Below are positions 33,805-46,800 of a stretch of DNA of 64,000 nucleotides, piece by piece. Position numbers and translations under genes: made by a program. The notes beneath the pieces are model-generated. The model did no database searches. It was given only the letters and a program-made list of their open reading frames with translations, and was not told the origin of the DNA. This DNA is from Haliotis asinina (Eukaryota > Mollusca > Gastropoda > Lepetellida > Haliotidae), in contig NC_090287.1 in assembly GCF_037392515.1 (NCBI RefSeq), forward strand, positions 7,609,501 to 7,673,500. Reading direction: 5' to 3'. The stretch's first letter is position 1. Every line of letters begins with the position of its first letter.

Positions 33805-34380
33805 TTGGCTTTGCTGTCCCAGCCTCACGATCCCCATTTTGGTAATCCGCTAAAAAGCAAAGTCTGCAATACATGCATCACAAACTTCAGGAAACATAGT
33901 GTGCATGTGATTATCGGCAATTTCTCAGCCATAACATGAGGGCAAAAATGGTATGTACTAAGTATAAGTATATCGACTATTTTACTTTTTAATTGTAGCA
34001 AAAGACAGTATAACGACTAGAATATCACACATTAGTAAAATCTAGGTTGAGATGAGTGTAAATAACACAATATAAACTCGGGCTATAGACCGCCAGCAAC
34101 TGAAGGTAGATCACCATTCTAGGGACCATTGGGACTTACGTTACTTTTGGTACCTGCATGGTCCCTAGCTGGATTTAAATTAATCCCCTCTTCTATTGGC
34201 GAATTTTGAGCAATTTAACCATAAATTAAAACTTCAAACATTCTACGATTAAAATTCGATCAATGGCCAACAAACACTGGACGATGTGGTCTTAGGTATC
34301 CTCTTCTGAGGAATTTTTTCACTACTTTAACCCTCTCCGCGGGTACCGCCTCTAACAATCGACCAAATTTAAAAAGAACA
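33805..34380 (+). repeat. Unclassified dispersed repeat, copy 2
   Basis: The longest copy of the family at 31425. It continues through CCATAAATTAAAACTTCAAA and GGTATCCTCTTCTGAGGAAT to CGGGTACCGCCTCTAACAAT, words also found at 48880-49120. Confidence 0.75.
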
Positions 34381-34611
34381 TATAAATCATTAATCAGAGT
34401 TGAGAGAGAATGGCTGTTGCATGAAGTCACTCGCCATCGCCGGTCTATGTCAAAAACGGCGAAAAACAATGGTGCTCAAACACACCAGCCCCATGTCTGA
34501 TTCCAGCTCCCAAACACAACAGCCTAGTGTATGTGGAAGAGAGACTTTAATTTATCCCGAGGGCACTGCTGTCAGTGAATCTCTCCACGACACCTCGGTA
34601 CCAAATTTGAA

Positions 34612-34672
34612 CAGTGAGTGAGTGAGTTAATGTCTAACGTCACATCACATATTGCAGCCATATAGTGACGAG
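34612..34672 (-). repeat. SINE tail fragment
   Basis: GTGAGTGAGTGAGTTAATGT, then CATATTGCAGCCATATAGTG: the inverted 3' end of the CGACTAACGGGATC-type SINE. Confidence 0.6.
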
Positions 34673-34789
34673 AACGATTAATTATAAAAATACAAATGAA
34701 TTAATAGCACATACATAGTAAAACCTGTCAACGAAGGACAGTAAAACTAACTAGAATATCACAGTGTAAAATGTAAAACTAGTGATTAG

Positions 34790-35110
34790 ACCTATAACAA
34801 TGTATCTATAGAGGACCTTACAACGTACAATTGAGCTATAGGGTTGCTAACAACTGAAGGTAGATCACCATACTAAGGACAATGGGGTCTTACAGTACAT
34901 TTGCTTCCTGCATGGACCCTAGTTGGATTTACATCATCCCTTCAGCTGATAGCAATTTAGACAAATCTAGCCATACAGTAAGCGAACACTTATTCTACGA
35001 TTAAAAACCTGGAACAATTAAATGTACTTCAAATGTTTTGGGACTTAAGTACCCTCTCGGGGTATTAGCATTACTGAATTTTACATGATTTAACCTATGT
35101 ACAGTGGGGT
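34790..35110 (+). repeat. Unclassified dispersed repeat, copy 3
   Basis: GAGCTATAGGGTTGCTAACA, CTGAAGGTAGATCACCATAC, GCATGGACCCTAGTTGGATT and AAGTACCCTCTCGGGGTATT align in order with copy 2 at 34075-34330. Confidence 0.7.
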
Positions 35111-35225
35111 AAAAGCGAAAATATTTCTCTGCTTTCTTTCTCATTTTTAACTGATTTTCACATTATTTAACTTATGTGCAGTGGGATGAAAGCGAAAATA
35201 TTTCTCTGCTTTCTTCCTCACTTTC
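35110..35225 (+). repeat. Two-copy ~67-bp tandem duplication
   Basis: ACAGTGGGGTAAAAGCGAAA then ATATTTCTCTGCTTTCTTTC, repeated as GCAGTGGGATGAAAGCGAAA and ATATTTCTCTGCTTTCTTCC about 78 bases later. Confidence 0.7.
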
Positions 35226-35300
35226 CTAGCCTGTTTGCATTCATCATTAAATCATGGTTTACGGATGTGCGCGTTTGCAGAGGACTTAGGAATAGTTTCC

Positions 35301-35600
35301 TCAGCTATGTTTCAGCTTGCCCGAGGAGATTTTATTTGGATTAGGGACATCCTCGAAAAGGTCTGATTTAAGTTCTTCAAGGCAGGTGGCCTGAAAGGGC
35401 CAAGTGGCCTTAGAAAAATTCCATTTTGTTAAGGGCGGATCATCGGTAGGGTTAATTGTTGTAAGTACTGTTGGAAAATGGTCACTCCCACAAAGATCAT
35501 TATTGACGGACCATTCAAAGTCATTATAGACGGTTGAATCAGTGAGTGACAAGTCTAAAGAACCCAAATTTGAACAAAATGCATAATTTCTTTCTTGAGT
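35301..35600 (-). mobile_element. LINE endonuclease fragment
   Basis: The minus strand encodes NLGSLDLSLTDSTVYNDFEW and then a DLCGSDHFPTVL segment. The SDHFP motif is the catalytic end of the apurinic-type endonuclease domain of non-LTR retrotransposons, and LDLSLT before it is typical of Jockey/I-type elements. It runs on to KWNFSKATWPFQATC, the linker toward reverse transcriptase, which is not found here. A truncated LINE copy with no 3' tail recognised. Confidence 0.8.
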
Positions 35601-35609
35601 TTAAATTGG

Positions 35610-36145
35610 CAGATTCTTCATATTTCTATTTGAAAGTTATCGTAGGGTCACTAAATTCAACTGGTGTCGGTGAATCTCAAAACGTACAAATCCGTATAAA
35701 CGAATGATTCAAACTGTTATTTCAGGTTAAGTAAATATTGATTACATTTTAACGCAACTAAAATTTTAAAAAATACGTCAGATTTTATTACAATTTGTGT
35801 AATTTGTGTATTCCAGTTTACGCCACATTTTATTACAATTACAAGGATTATTAAAATTTGCTGCAAATATTACAATTTACGCCGTAACACGGATCTTCGG
35901 GGTGACTAAGGCAGGCTTTGCTCATTTTGCTACCTCACCAACCCCACACCTCTCAAGTAACCATTTGGCAGTGATATTTTCCACGCTGCCCAAGAAACAT
36001 TATTTAAATCGTTCATACATTGTAACACGCGTGACCACATATTATAGTATTAAGTGTCCATCATAAACTCGTTTGACGTATCATCACGTTCGTTCCCGTC
36101 ATTATTCTAACAAGTAATTCAATGTCACTCTCACTTCCACCACGG
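35610..36145. other. Intergenic, no gene recognised
   Basis: AT-rich spacer. TTTTATTACAATT words at 35785-35850 hint at a small local duplication (TCAGATTTTATTACAATTTG and CACATTTTATTACAATTAC). Confidence 0.4.
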
Positions 36146-36147
36146 GG

Positions 36148-36300
36148 CAGTGTGATAGCCTTGTGGTGAAAGCGTTCGTTTGTTTGTTTCGATTCCCTCC
36201 ATGGGGGACAATGTGTGAGGCCCATTTTCTGGTGTCCACCGCCCTGATATTCCTGGAATACTGCTAAAGACGGTGTAAAACTCAACTCACTCACACTCCA
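36148..36300 (+). repeat. tRNA-derived SINE, complete head to tail
   Basis: GTGATAGCCTTGTGGTGAAAG is a box A and TTTCGATTCCCTCC a box B, in tRNA-like spacing. Then GGACAATGTGTGAGGCCCAT, TTCTGGTGTCCACCGCCCTG and ATATTCCTGGAATACTGCTA, ending in AACTCAACTCACTCACAC. This is the best copy of this SINE class in the window. Confidence 0.88.
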
Positions 36301-36304
36301 TCTA

Positions 36305-36709
36305 CAAGGTATGAACACTTACATTCAACAACAAAATGGTCTCACATGAAATTTACATCGACAGCTTGTTTGAATAACTTTAATAACTAAATCCAATATG
36401 AAGACCATCAGTGAATGAAGTCCATCAGTTAAGAACAGATAATATTACTTATGTATATATCTTCACAATACACAGTAGTAAGTCAGGGTAACAGCAGATC
36501 TATTTTATTTAAAAAAACATCTACTATAGGTACAGGAACGAAGGATGAAATTTTGATCGGACGTTTGGACAGTGACATTTGGATGACATTCTGCTGGCGG
36601 GGTGGATGCCTTTGCATCCGTCGACAAAGTGATATCATAAAATGTGTAATTAAGACAAAGATCTGATCGTACTCTGTGACTGAAACGGGCATCTACGCGC
36701 GATGAACGC
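36305..36709. other. 3' flank of ependymin-related gene 4
   Basis: Probably 3' UTR and downstream DNA for the minus-strand gene. Overlapping ORFs on both strands at 36451-36792 are shadows around its last exon. Confidence 0.45.
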
Positions 36710-37745
36710 TTATTGAAGGTCGCATTCCTGAGGAGGGGTGAACACATTAGGGTCGGCGAGTCCAAGAGTGATATCGTAAAATCTGCAAACAAGAGTGATG
36801 AGTGATGTCAAACCACAGAAGCCAAAACAACACATGCATTTAGTCACCTGACAACACGATGAAAAACAACGAAGTAATATTGTTTGGTGTTAATGACATC
36901 AAAATAGCATAAGAGTATCTGAATTTGACTAAAGGTTAACAATTCACCCATGAAGTCGGTACTTCGATACAAATACGACATTCATATTTAAGCATCTGAA
37001 ATGTTTCAGCTATGCAGTGAACACACCGATGAAGGGGATTTGCCAACAACAGGCCAAACTAGATGACAAAACTTTCTGTTTCCTGTTCTATGCTACAAGT
37101 TTGTTTGTCAGAGTATCTTACTGAATCTATAATACAGGCGTTTATCAAGAACAGAAAAGAGCTTTGAAAGTTTGTTCCCGAGGAGAAATAGTGACGTATT
37201 CCAGTATCCATACTGGATCTCAGACAATGCTCATTGAGAGAGATGGGCCAATCGTCTGAAAGAAACTTTCATATCTGACTGAAAGGTGAAGACTGTCAGG
37301 ATGGAAACTTACTGTCTGAGAACGACGCCGGCGCTATTGCTGGTAATGACGACAGTGACGGGTAGGCAGTCCATGGAGGTGGCAGTGATGAAGTAGGAAT
37401 CTGGAAGAGCACCATCACTCTCAGTTGACATCACAACATAACACCCATGTACCATGGGAAGATCCAACTATCAATACAATCTGTTTCGGTAGTCGAGACA
37501 GAAGTTCTTTAGCGTTATGGTTTGTCTTAAAAAATTAACTCACTTCCGGCAAGACTGCCGTCGAAGTTGACGGTGGTCACCTGTTCGTCGTTGATGCCAA
37601 TGACGCCCTCGTCTCTCAACCTGGCGTCCCGGGGCACAGTGAATGGAATCGAGGGACTGGTGAGCGTGGTGATGGTACAGTTGCGGGTGCGCAGGTTCAG
37701 ATGGTACGCAAGGTTCTACACAGATTTCAAGGTGCAACATCATTA

Positions 37746-37814
<69 letters not shown>

Positions 37815-40800
37815 CTGTGACGGTAAATGCAAGATTTAACAACTCCATACAACAGCTTAGTCTATATGTAAATCTACTTAACGGCCAATACCTGTAATTA
37901 TTATAGCTATTTTACAATACTGGAATTAAGTGGCACCTGAACGTGACCTTTTTGATTGGCTCACATACTACATAAGGGAGAAACACAGACAGTTCATGAT
38001 GCTTTTGCTGATTTTTTTGTTTGCTTAACGCTGCACTCAAAAAACATCGCTACTATATGACGCAGGGCTATAGATACTCATGTCTGGATAAGACAGGCCA
38101 TTGATATTAAAGAAGCGCCTAGGTATGGTCACAAACATAAATGCCAAGAAGCCGAAAGCGGGCACTTATTCCTACAGGAAACCTTACGGAGTGCTCTTCG
38201 CGAGGGTCGTGAGCTTATGCAATACTCCTAACACTGCATTTTCATGTGTGTAAAGTGATTACGAATAATCGCTACCCGTCAAGGATGTGTGATCGTGTGT
38301 TGACTCACCTTACTGTAGAGGTACAGTCTGTCATAGTACTCGCGGTCACGTCCGATCGCCATCTCTTCAGTCTCGCGGAAACGCCTGTTCGTGTCATCAT
38401 AAGCAAATCGCCCGAACGCACCTAACTGCCTGTCCTCATCGAACTGAAAACAGAAACACGTTTCGAATTACACGTGCATGTTCAAAACACTATCATTATC
38501 ACTCCTCTCATTTTCTGCTCCCTGATGAGTATATAACCCAAGATATGGTTTCACAGCTACATCGCATTCTCATTATACCGGGTACCCATTCACTGCTGGT
38601 TGAGAAAATACACTGGGTTACTTGCAATATCACGCAGCTCTTTACTTCCACTCGTTATACTGATCTGACAACTGCTTCGTTAGAAGTCGCGTCAGATGCA
38701 TTTTGAAATCGGCCCAACAAACATCGATGTGTCTTTAGATGTCTGTAAATGGTTTCTCGAACTTTGACCGGATGTTCCGAAAGGAGAATCATAAAGGTTA
38801 TCCTCCCCCACCACTCCCTCTAGGATGATGTCATTTTGATTTGTTTGTATTTCTCTCGTTAGAGTGATACAATGTATTCATAGTTAAATAATGAATTTAA
38901 ACAACATGTATAAAACCATCTTCAAAGACACTGTGTGTATATTAACAGCAACAGAAGTCGACAGAATTCGGTTGATTATAGCATAGGTGGATCCTGGGAG
39001 GGGTACAGGAATGCGCATCCCTCCTTTTTGTCCTGAAACTTTCTTAAATCACCACAAAAACGCGGTTGAAAAGGGAGTGTGCACCCTCCGTTACTCAAAA
39101 AGCTGTAGCAGCCTCCGTATAGTACGTGACCGACAAAATACTGCTATTGGCGGTATTACGATACAATTTCATTCTAATACGAAAAGTTTAATCCAGCTAG
39201 TCCAGAGTGTTGTTTGTTATATACAACATAGACGAATCCAGTGTATGGAAAACTTACAATCGACAGTCTTCCTTGGAACTGACTTGGGCTCTCTGTAAGA
39301 TGAAAACAGACATTGGCCAACTGATAATATGCAGCAAAGAACAGTAAAGCAGCACATGATATTACAAATTACGCGATGTACGTATCAAGTGCTGGATCAT
39401 TCTAAATCATCATGAAAACGCTGTCCCCCACACGTCATTCCAACTTCTAGGGCTGCCATTTTAAAGAGAGGGTACATCTTATCAATATCTGTTTAAGAAC
39501 AGCAACGACGTGAAGAACTGGAGATACTTACACAGATTCTATAAAAGGTCAAATGCACAAAAGCCGTTAATGTTTAACGATAAAAAACAAGGATAGCTTC
39601 CTTCAAAAAAGTCTTGTACCATGACATGTAGGTATAAAATAAGACACCATAAGTATTACGAAATAGTTTCATTATGTTTTCTCTACATCCCTCTAACACC
39701 TTGTTGTCAGGGGCAACCGTTCATGAACGTGTCCTGATATTTATCGATATCAGGACTCTTTGATGAAAAGTGTCTTGATATCAGATACAGGGACACTTTT
39801 GAAAACTTCAGTAAACTGTATCCTGACGTCACCAAGATATTAAAACAGAAGATTTTTATTTTTATTTTCACATTACCAAAGATATCATTTCAAACTGGAT
39901 TGAAAAGATCAGGAAACGACCATAACTTTCTAACTATTCGAAAAGTCAAGACGACTTTTCAGCATATTCAGTGCTTGAAATCGTGAAAATATCAAAACGA
40001 GGCTTTGCTACTAGAAAACTTTGGCGGTTTGGTACGGAATTGATTTTATATCAATCTCAAAAACACCATCAGTCAGCCACATGCATCGTGAATCATTTTA
40101 CGACCTTATCAAACAGGGCAGTTTGTGATTTCTTAATTAATGTATGGCGCCTAAACCTCAACATAAAATATAGAAATATGGTGTAATTAAAGTTTAAACT
40201 TAATGTCCATTTGTAAATGCCATCTTCTTATGAAACAAGGAATTGGAATTCAGTGTAACCAGAGTTGTTTTTGGTGTCTATTTTCACTTTCACACGAATT
40301 CGGATCGACTGAAAAGTAGGTCATTCTCTGAAACGAGGTTAACGAGACTGATGTTTCGGTATGTCCTCAAAAGCGCACCTGTAAACCCTCACCCTCCGGT
40401 TCTCGACACGACTCAGAAATTTACATTTTGCTTTATGAGAAAATACAAATGTTCTATAGGCACACCAATGTTACAGTTGAAGAGAAGCTTTCAGCTTGTG
40501 GAGTTTAAGTAGCAAAACGTTTCCTCAAACAGGCATCGCTTGTATACTCAGCGAAAAATCGGCTATTGACCAACCAAATTTTCATTATCAATTTAAAGTT
40601 CATATTATGATATACATAATACTTAAGTATTGGATTTGGGGATGTTTCTTAACCTCTTTGTTGAGGACATTGCACTACTTAGCGTTTCATGTTAATAAAA
40701 AGGTATCAACTCGATCGACTTATACCTTTCTAAATGGCCAGTAAATCTTCCATCTAGACCTGCCTCGTCACACATGCGGGGTAGCATCCTGTTGGTGTCT

Positions 40801-43800
40801 GCGAGAACTTTAACAGAGAGGAGGTACTAATACATACTGTTCAATTGCAGTTGTAGGTTGTCGGGCTATTCGTACGTTTCGGTTTCCCGCCCACAAGTCG
40901 TAGATGTTTATACACACCATTTACAGTTCCGTTGTTTATTTTGAGGAATCCGATTTTGAAGGAAAGCTTCGATAAATTCACCAGTCACTAATTCACTAAA
41001 GCGCCGTTGCTCTTGCCTAGATGTAAGTTTTAAGTCTTCTCAGCCCTCAAGTCAGTTTGAGACAACAACTCGTCTACATCATTATCCAACACCATGGTTC
41101 AATAAATGTATAACACGTGCTTTACTTTATACCTGAATATTGCACATGCTCGTGCATTTTGGATGAAACGATGAAATCACATGTAACAGATTACTGCACT
41201 TGGAACGGATCAGGACGCTCCCAAGGGTCCAATTATCCAGCGCCACCAATCCCAACACTACTACTGCGATGTAAGAGAACTTAGGGTCGGTTGAGGAGAA
41301 AGGTTTTTGGCTGTCATGAATTGAAGGCAATGTTTTTCAGCTAGACTGTGAAAACAAGACTTAACACATTTCTTGCTGTTGATGGGGTGGTTCATGACAC
41401 TGCCCTTGCAAGTCGAGTTGTCCGATTTGACGACTGTCGGGTTTATCGTTAGGGAGGCTGGGCTGTCTGTGCAGCGGTCCGGTTCTGTCTTCTGTCCTCG
41501 GGTTCCGGACAGCAGTTGTCAGCGAGAATGACTTGGAGTTTGCCTGCCGTGGGTTGAAATTGGTTGCATGGGTAGATGTAGACGAAATCCGTTTTTTACC
41601 TTTTTCTATGGCCCCACAAAAGAAATGAAAATACAGTTCCAGAAACAGACTAGGCACATCGTATCGCTCGTAGAAGGTGTGGCCTGATCACTCTAGGAAA
41701 AGTTTCTCTCGGTCAGAGAGGAAGACATGGGAACACTTCACCAGCTGCAGCAGGGTCTCCATCGGGTCTCACGGCTTGACGTCGATGCGTTTTCTCAAGT
41801 TCTCCATGGTCTTACCAAACACCGAGTGCTTCATGAGCTTGTAGAGGTTTTTCTCGAAATCGCAAGTCTGAGTTCAATGATGCTTAGGTCACGGGGCGGG
41901 GCAGCAGTGTCGACGTGCTTGACAAGGGCTTCAAAGTCGGCGTAGAAGACATACGACACGAACATCTGATGTGTGTGGTTGGCGAATTTCAGGACGTTGT
42001 TGTCTTTGTTGGGCATGTCGATTCGAGTCGCCGTCTGTCCCTCCCACGCCTTGGCGATCCTCCCGGTCAACTTGTGTGAAGCCACGCAGGCACCACTCGC
42101 AATTGTCTTTGTTTCTTTCTCGTCATGCTTTGACTGTTCGTACAGCAGTCGGCTGAAATGTTAGATCCACACGTAGTGGTACTTGTCGCTTCGCCAGATC
42201 ACAAATATGTTGATGGTCTGGTGTAGTTCATCATACATCAGGGAGCTGATACTGTGCACGATCGTTGCGTTCATGACGATGTGGTCGTTCTGTTTTTGAT
42301 TTTGGTGAACCGGGAGTCGGTTCGACGATGCTGTCCCAGACAAGCCCGTCGTCCTCGCGATAGCTAGAAAGTCTCTCCGAATGTCAATCGGTCGGAAACA
42401 GCACGGATCAAATCACCACCCTCGCGCAATTTTGTTTTTGTTTTTGACGTTGACCATGGCTTGCTCTTTCGTGTAGTAAGGGGGACGGGGCAGGTGGGAC
42501 CCGCCTTTGAAAGGCTCATACTATGTACTCGGTGACGCATTTCTTGTCGCAGGTTTCAACTTTGCTAAGCAGCAGGTAATTGCAGCGGTTCTTCATTCTT
42601 CAACCCAGGGTTTATACTCGCGTTTAAACGACCTAATCCAATTGTTTGGCGACGAACCGGTCGCGGTCGCGGTCGCGGCTAACTCGGTGTGGTTTTCATG
42701 CACGAATCTGGTGTGGATGAAATCGAGTCGCCGTGGGCGTTTTTCGGTGTTCTCGATCTGCACGGCATGCAGTTTTTCACGGCCTCGTCATGACGTTTCC
42801 GTTTTGCTTCTACTTCGGCAACGTTCGCGGTTCGTAATCGGGAGAAGAGGTAATTGCTGCCGGAAAAGACCAGAGCATTGCCCAAGGCCCCGCCAACCAT
42901 TGTCACGATCATGGCCATGTCGTCGATATGCACATGTACAACGTCTTCACTTCAATATGTTGTCCGGGATGATGCCTAGCTTGACAAGTATGTCTTTGGT
43001 GTCCGCTGCCGGTCCCAAGCCGAACACGAGCATGCCCATATTGAAGTCGAGCTTAGGTGCGGGTTGCTTGGTGATCAGTTTGCTCTAGTGCGCGTAGCCT
43101 ATGGAAAGCAAGCTGATCGCGGTGGCGAGGTACGCGTCGTTGACGAATATCTTTCCATCGGTCGTCGACATTTTTTAATAACATGATGCCAGGGTTAACA
43201 TCTCGTCGGCGGTGCCCGTCGCCATCATCGCGTGGGGTTGTTTTGGTTTGGTTTGGGTTTTTTGTCTGCTGTTTGATCAAACAGCCTTTGCAATTATATT
43301 ATATATTATAATATTGTTTGTGATTATTATTACAGCTTCCACACCCCAAATACTAGGTGTTCTCTTGTCTCATTTGGCGTGTAATTCACAACACGTCCTC
43401 GGGAGAAAGTGAATGCCAGCAGCCGCTGCTATGTCAACCCGATCGCAAAATCCACCAAGCATGGGCTGATAATATACATATGGAAATTAATTAAGCAAAA
43501 CCAAATTCAAAGACACATAAAAACTTAACAAAGTTTAACGAAGTAATTTTGATGATTGATTATTCAATTTTGATGTATTGACATACAGCATGAGCTTTTC
43601 ATGGGTTGATATGACGCGCGTGAAGCTTCCACAGCGCACGTGTATTGCTTTAACCTCAACTTTCGAAAAATGCACTTTTTCCCTGGGGTGTTTACAAGCG
43701 CAGGTTGTCGATTGCATTCGGTTTTTCATTCATTTCAATGTCATGGCACGTAGGAAATTATCAGAGGCCACTCGTTGGCAAATAATCGGCATGAGGAATG

Positions 43801-46800
43801 CTGGTATGTCTCTAAGACAAATCGGGACTCAAATCGGACGACATCATTCCATAATTTCAAAACTTTTGAAAAAATACCGGGCCACTAATGAAGTTAAAGA
43901 CCTGCCTAGACCAGGAAGACCCAGGAAGACCACAGTCCGGGAGGACAGAGCTTTACTGAGACTTGTACGGCGCAGGTCCTTCGACTCGAGCTCTCGGTTG
44001 AGACAGGAGTGGCTTCCAGGGAGACCCATCTCGAACAGGACTGTTCGGAATCGTCTGAAAGCTGCAGGATACCGGGCAAGGAGGCCAATCAAGCGACCCA
44101 GACTGTCTCCAGCCCATAAGGCAGCCCGACTGGCCTGGTGTAATGACCGTTTGCACTGGAACATTGCCTCTTGGAGGAAGGTCCATTTCTCAGATGAGAG
44201 CCGGTTCTTGCTGCACATGGTGGACGGTCGTACTCGGGTCTGGAGGCAGAGGAACACAGCAATGGCTCCACGGAACATCCAGGAGACTGTGGCCTTTGGG
44301 GGAGGTTCCGTTATGGTATGGGGGTGCATTTCCATGAACTGCAAGTTGGATATCATTACCATCCGTGGCAACCTTAACGGTGTTCGTTACCAACAGGAGG
44401 TTCTTGACAGGGCTGTGGTACCTCATTTTGAGAACCATCCTCTGGCAACGAGACCCATATTTATGGACGACAATGCTAGACCTCACAGGGCGCATGCTGT
44501 AAATGATTTTTTGCGGCAAAATGCAATTGACAGAATTCCATGGCCTGCCATGAGCCCTGACCTCAACCCCATTGAACATTTGTGGGACTTTATTGGCCGT
44601 CGTGTGAGGCAGAGAGACCCACCAATCCATAATCTCAACGAATTGACGGCTGCCCTGCATGAGGAGTGGAACAGGATCCCCCAGAATCAGATCCGGAGAC
44701 TCATCCAAGGAATGAGGAGGCGTCTGGAATCGGTGGTGCGTGCGCAGGGAGGACACACTAGATATTGATGAAAGTCGGTGTGCAGACTCTCAGATGACTG
44801 TTCTTTCTTTCCATGTGACATTTGTGTTAATACACCTGACAACAACGTCTGTGGATGAATAGTAAATTGTGTCCATTTTTTCATGAATTTAAGACAGTTT
44901 TAAGAATTTGGATTTCGTTGCAATAAAGCAAAGTCTTGATACTTTTTCCCTTTAAGTTGTTTGTCAGAGATCGTCTGTTGAATAAAAAAGTGTCAAACTA
45001 TATCAACCCGGCATATTTTGATTGTCAGAACACTTCAAAGTTGCTCCAATAGAAAAAATTGGGGTGTTGCTTGATTAATTTCCAGGTGTATAGTTCCCGT
45101 TTCCGAGTTCTATGACATCGCTCAAACACGATCCGTGAATTGCCAAGTATAAAGATTCCGTATCCATATGCAAAAGTGCAAAATCAGCTCTACTCACGAA
45201 AACATCGAGGAAGTTGTATTGAAACTCCAACATCCGTTGCTTGGCGTACAGTAGAATATGAAACCCTAAAACAATCGGGAGGTCTTAGTGACCTCGAAGT
45301 CCTCGTCGTTTAGCTGACGCAGCGAGATAAAACGCGCGTTATTTATGCTCGATCTGGCGTCATCATCACCCTCCACGTAGACACATTCCCGGTGTTTTGA
45401 TTTGTCCAACAGAATCCGGAATTGCCGATCAGTTTAAAACACCCGCCGAGCAAAGCCAGGTCTGTCTCTGCCCGTCGCAGCAGAGACCGTCGTTCACCGT
45501 ATACGATTGTGGATTCGCACACAAAACATATGTAAAACATGTCATCTGTGACTTTCTTCTTTTTTCCTCCTCTCTTCTGCTTGGCATGAAATTCACGGAG
45601 AGCGATTGTCCAATGACCTTCCAACCGAAGCGGTTGTTGTAAAAATTTAATACAAAGAAAACCTGTGCGGTTGATTGTCTGGGAAATATAATAAACTATT
45701 ATTACTGTGAGCAACAATCCATTCATCTTTCATCACTAATGCGAGGGGGGAAGGTTGGATATTTCCGCGTGTCTTGGTCATGTTATCTCGTCGGTGTCTA
45801 TCCACGAATTATTTGGGAAAACCATACCACTTAACGAGGCCTTGTTTAATTCTCCCCTTACTGCTTTTATCGCCCTTCACAGTTCTATACTTTAAAATTC
45901 TCTCTATACGCTATAGCGATTTGTCCGGATCTTTGAAATTTGTTCATTTCAGATTGATAGAATATACCGTTAATGGGTTCTGACTTTAAATCATTGACTT
46001 TGTATATAGTGATGCCCTCTCTGCGTTCGCGGTGGACGACTCTGAAAACTATCCGCATCCATTTCTCTTCGTACTCCTTTTCAAACGCCGTCTTGTTCAT
46101 CGAAAGTCGAACGAGGTCACCTATTCTAAACGTGTAGTGCTTGGGGTGAAAATACATTGATGGGGTCGTTAATTCGTCGCTTTTCACACGCATTGAAGTG
46201 TCGTAAATATCTAGCCAAATCTCGGCTTCATTCTTGTGATGAACTTCAGCCGCTAGAGCAGTGATATAGGGCACCCTTGTTCTACCCTGGTTGAGGGTGT
46301 TGGAATGTGTCACGTTCGGCTTCATGATTTTGAGCAGTAATGTAGGGCACCCATGTTCTGCTCTGGATAGTGTTGGAATGTGTCGGCTGATTCGTGTTTG
46401 TGTCATAACTCGAGGTGACCCGTGAAGGTCCCGGGGTAGATTAGTCCTTCAGCAACCCATTCTTGCCATAAAAGGCAACTATGCTTGTCGTAAGAGGCGA
46501 CTAACGGGATCGGGTAGTCAGGCTCGCTGACTTGGTTGACATATGTCATCGCGCTGGTTGACTGGATTGTCTGGTCCAGACTCGATTATTTACAGACCGC
46601 AGCCATATAGCTGGAATATTGCTGAGCGCGGTGTAGAACTAAACTCACTCACTCACTCATAACTCGAGGTATGGGTATGACGTCAAGGAGTATTTTTGTC
46701 CTCATTTACATAAGTAAGTCGGGCTATTACCTGCTTTTTGATGCAGTACACTGGCATCACTTCTTACAAATTGTGAAACTACCAAAAGGTATCCTCTCAC

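Larger units (their letters stand above)
41361..46250 (-). mobile_element. Polinton/Maverick fossil A, broken, host to a Tc1-like insertion
   Basis: Minus-strand protein relics of a Polinton/Maverick: a type-B DNA polymerase segment near 41831-42085 with the exonuclease-type YADFEA motif; short Polinton-type ORF relics at 42679-43200; a capsid-type relic at 45343-45726; and an integrase C-terminal region near 45960-46200 with the [10 protein letters not shown] and NGIFYQSE motifs. Many breaks (well over ten), no terminal repeats recognised, so it is old. It lies wholly in intron 1 of ependymin-related gene 4 and carries the much younger Tc1-like element at 43475-45090. Confidence 0.78.

Noticed and set aside
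37540-37848. His/Arg- and Met/Thr-run ORFs
   Set aside because: They are made by the CGT/CAT microsatellite next to exon 4 of ependymin-related gene 4; the real exon is on the minus strand in another frame.
43578-43742. 55-residue N-terminal extension of the Tc1 transposase
   Set aside because: Tc1 transposases start at the HTH domain; the ATG at 43743 gives the normal length, and the extension has no family similarity.
43844-44756. Antisense ORFs of up to 188 aa
   Set aside because: They are shadows of the transposase reading frame on the other strand.
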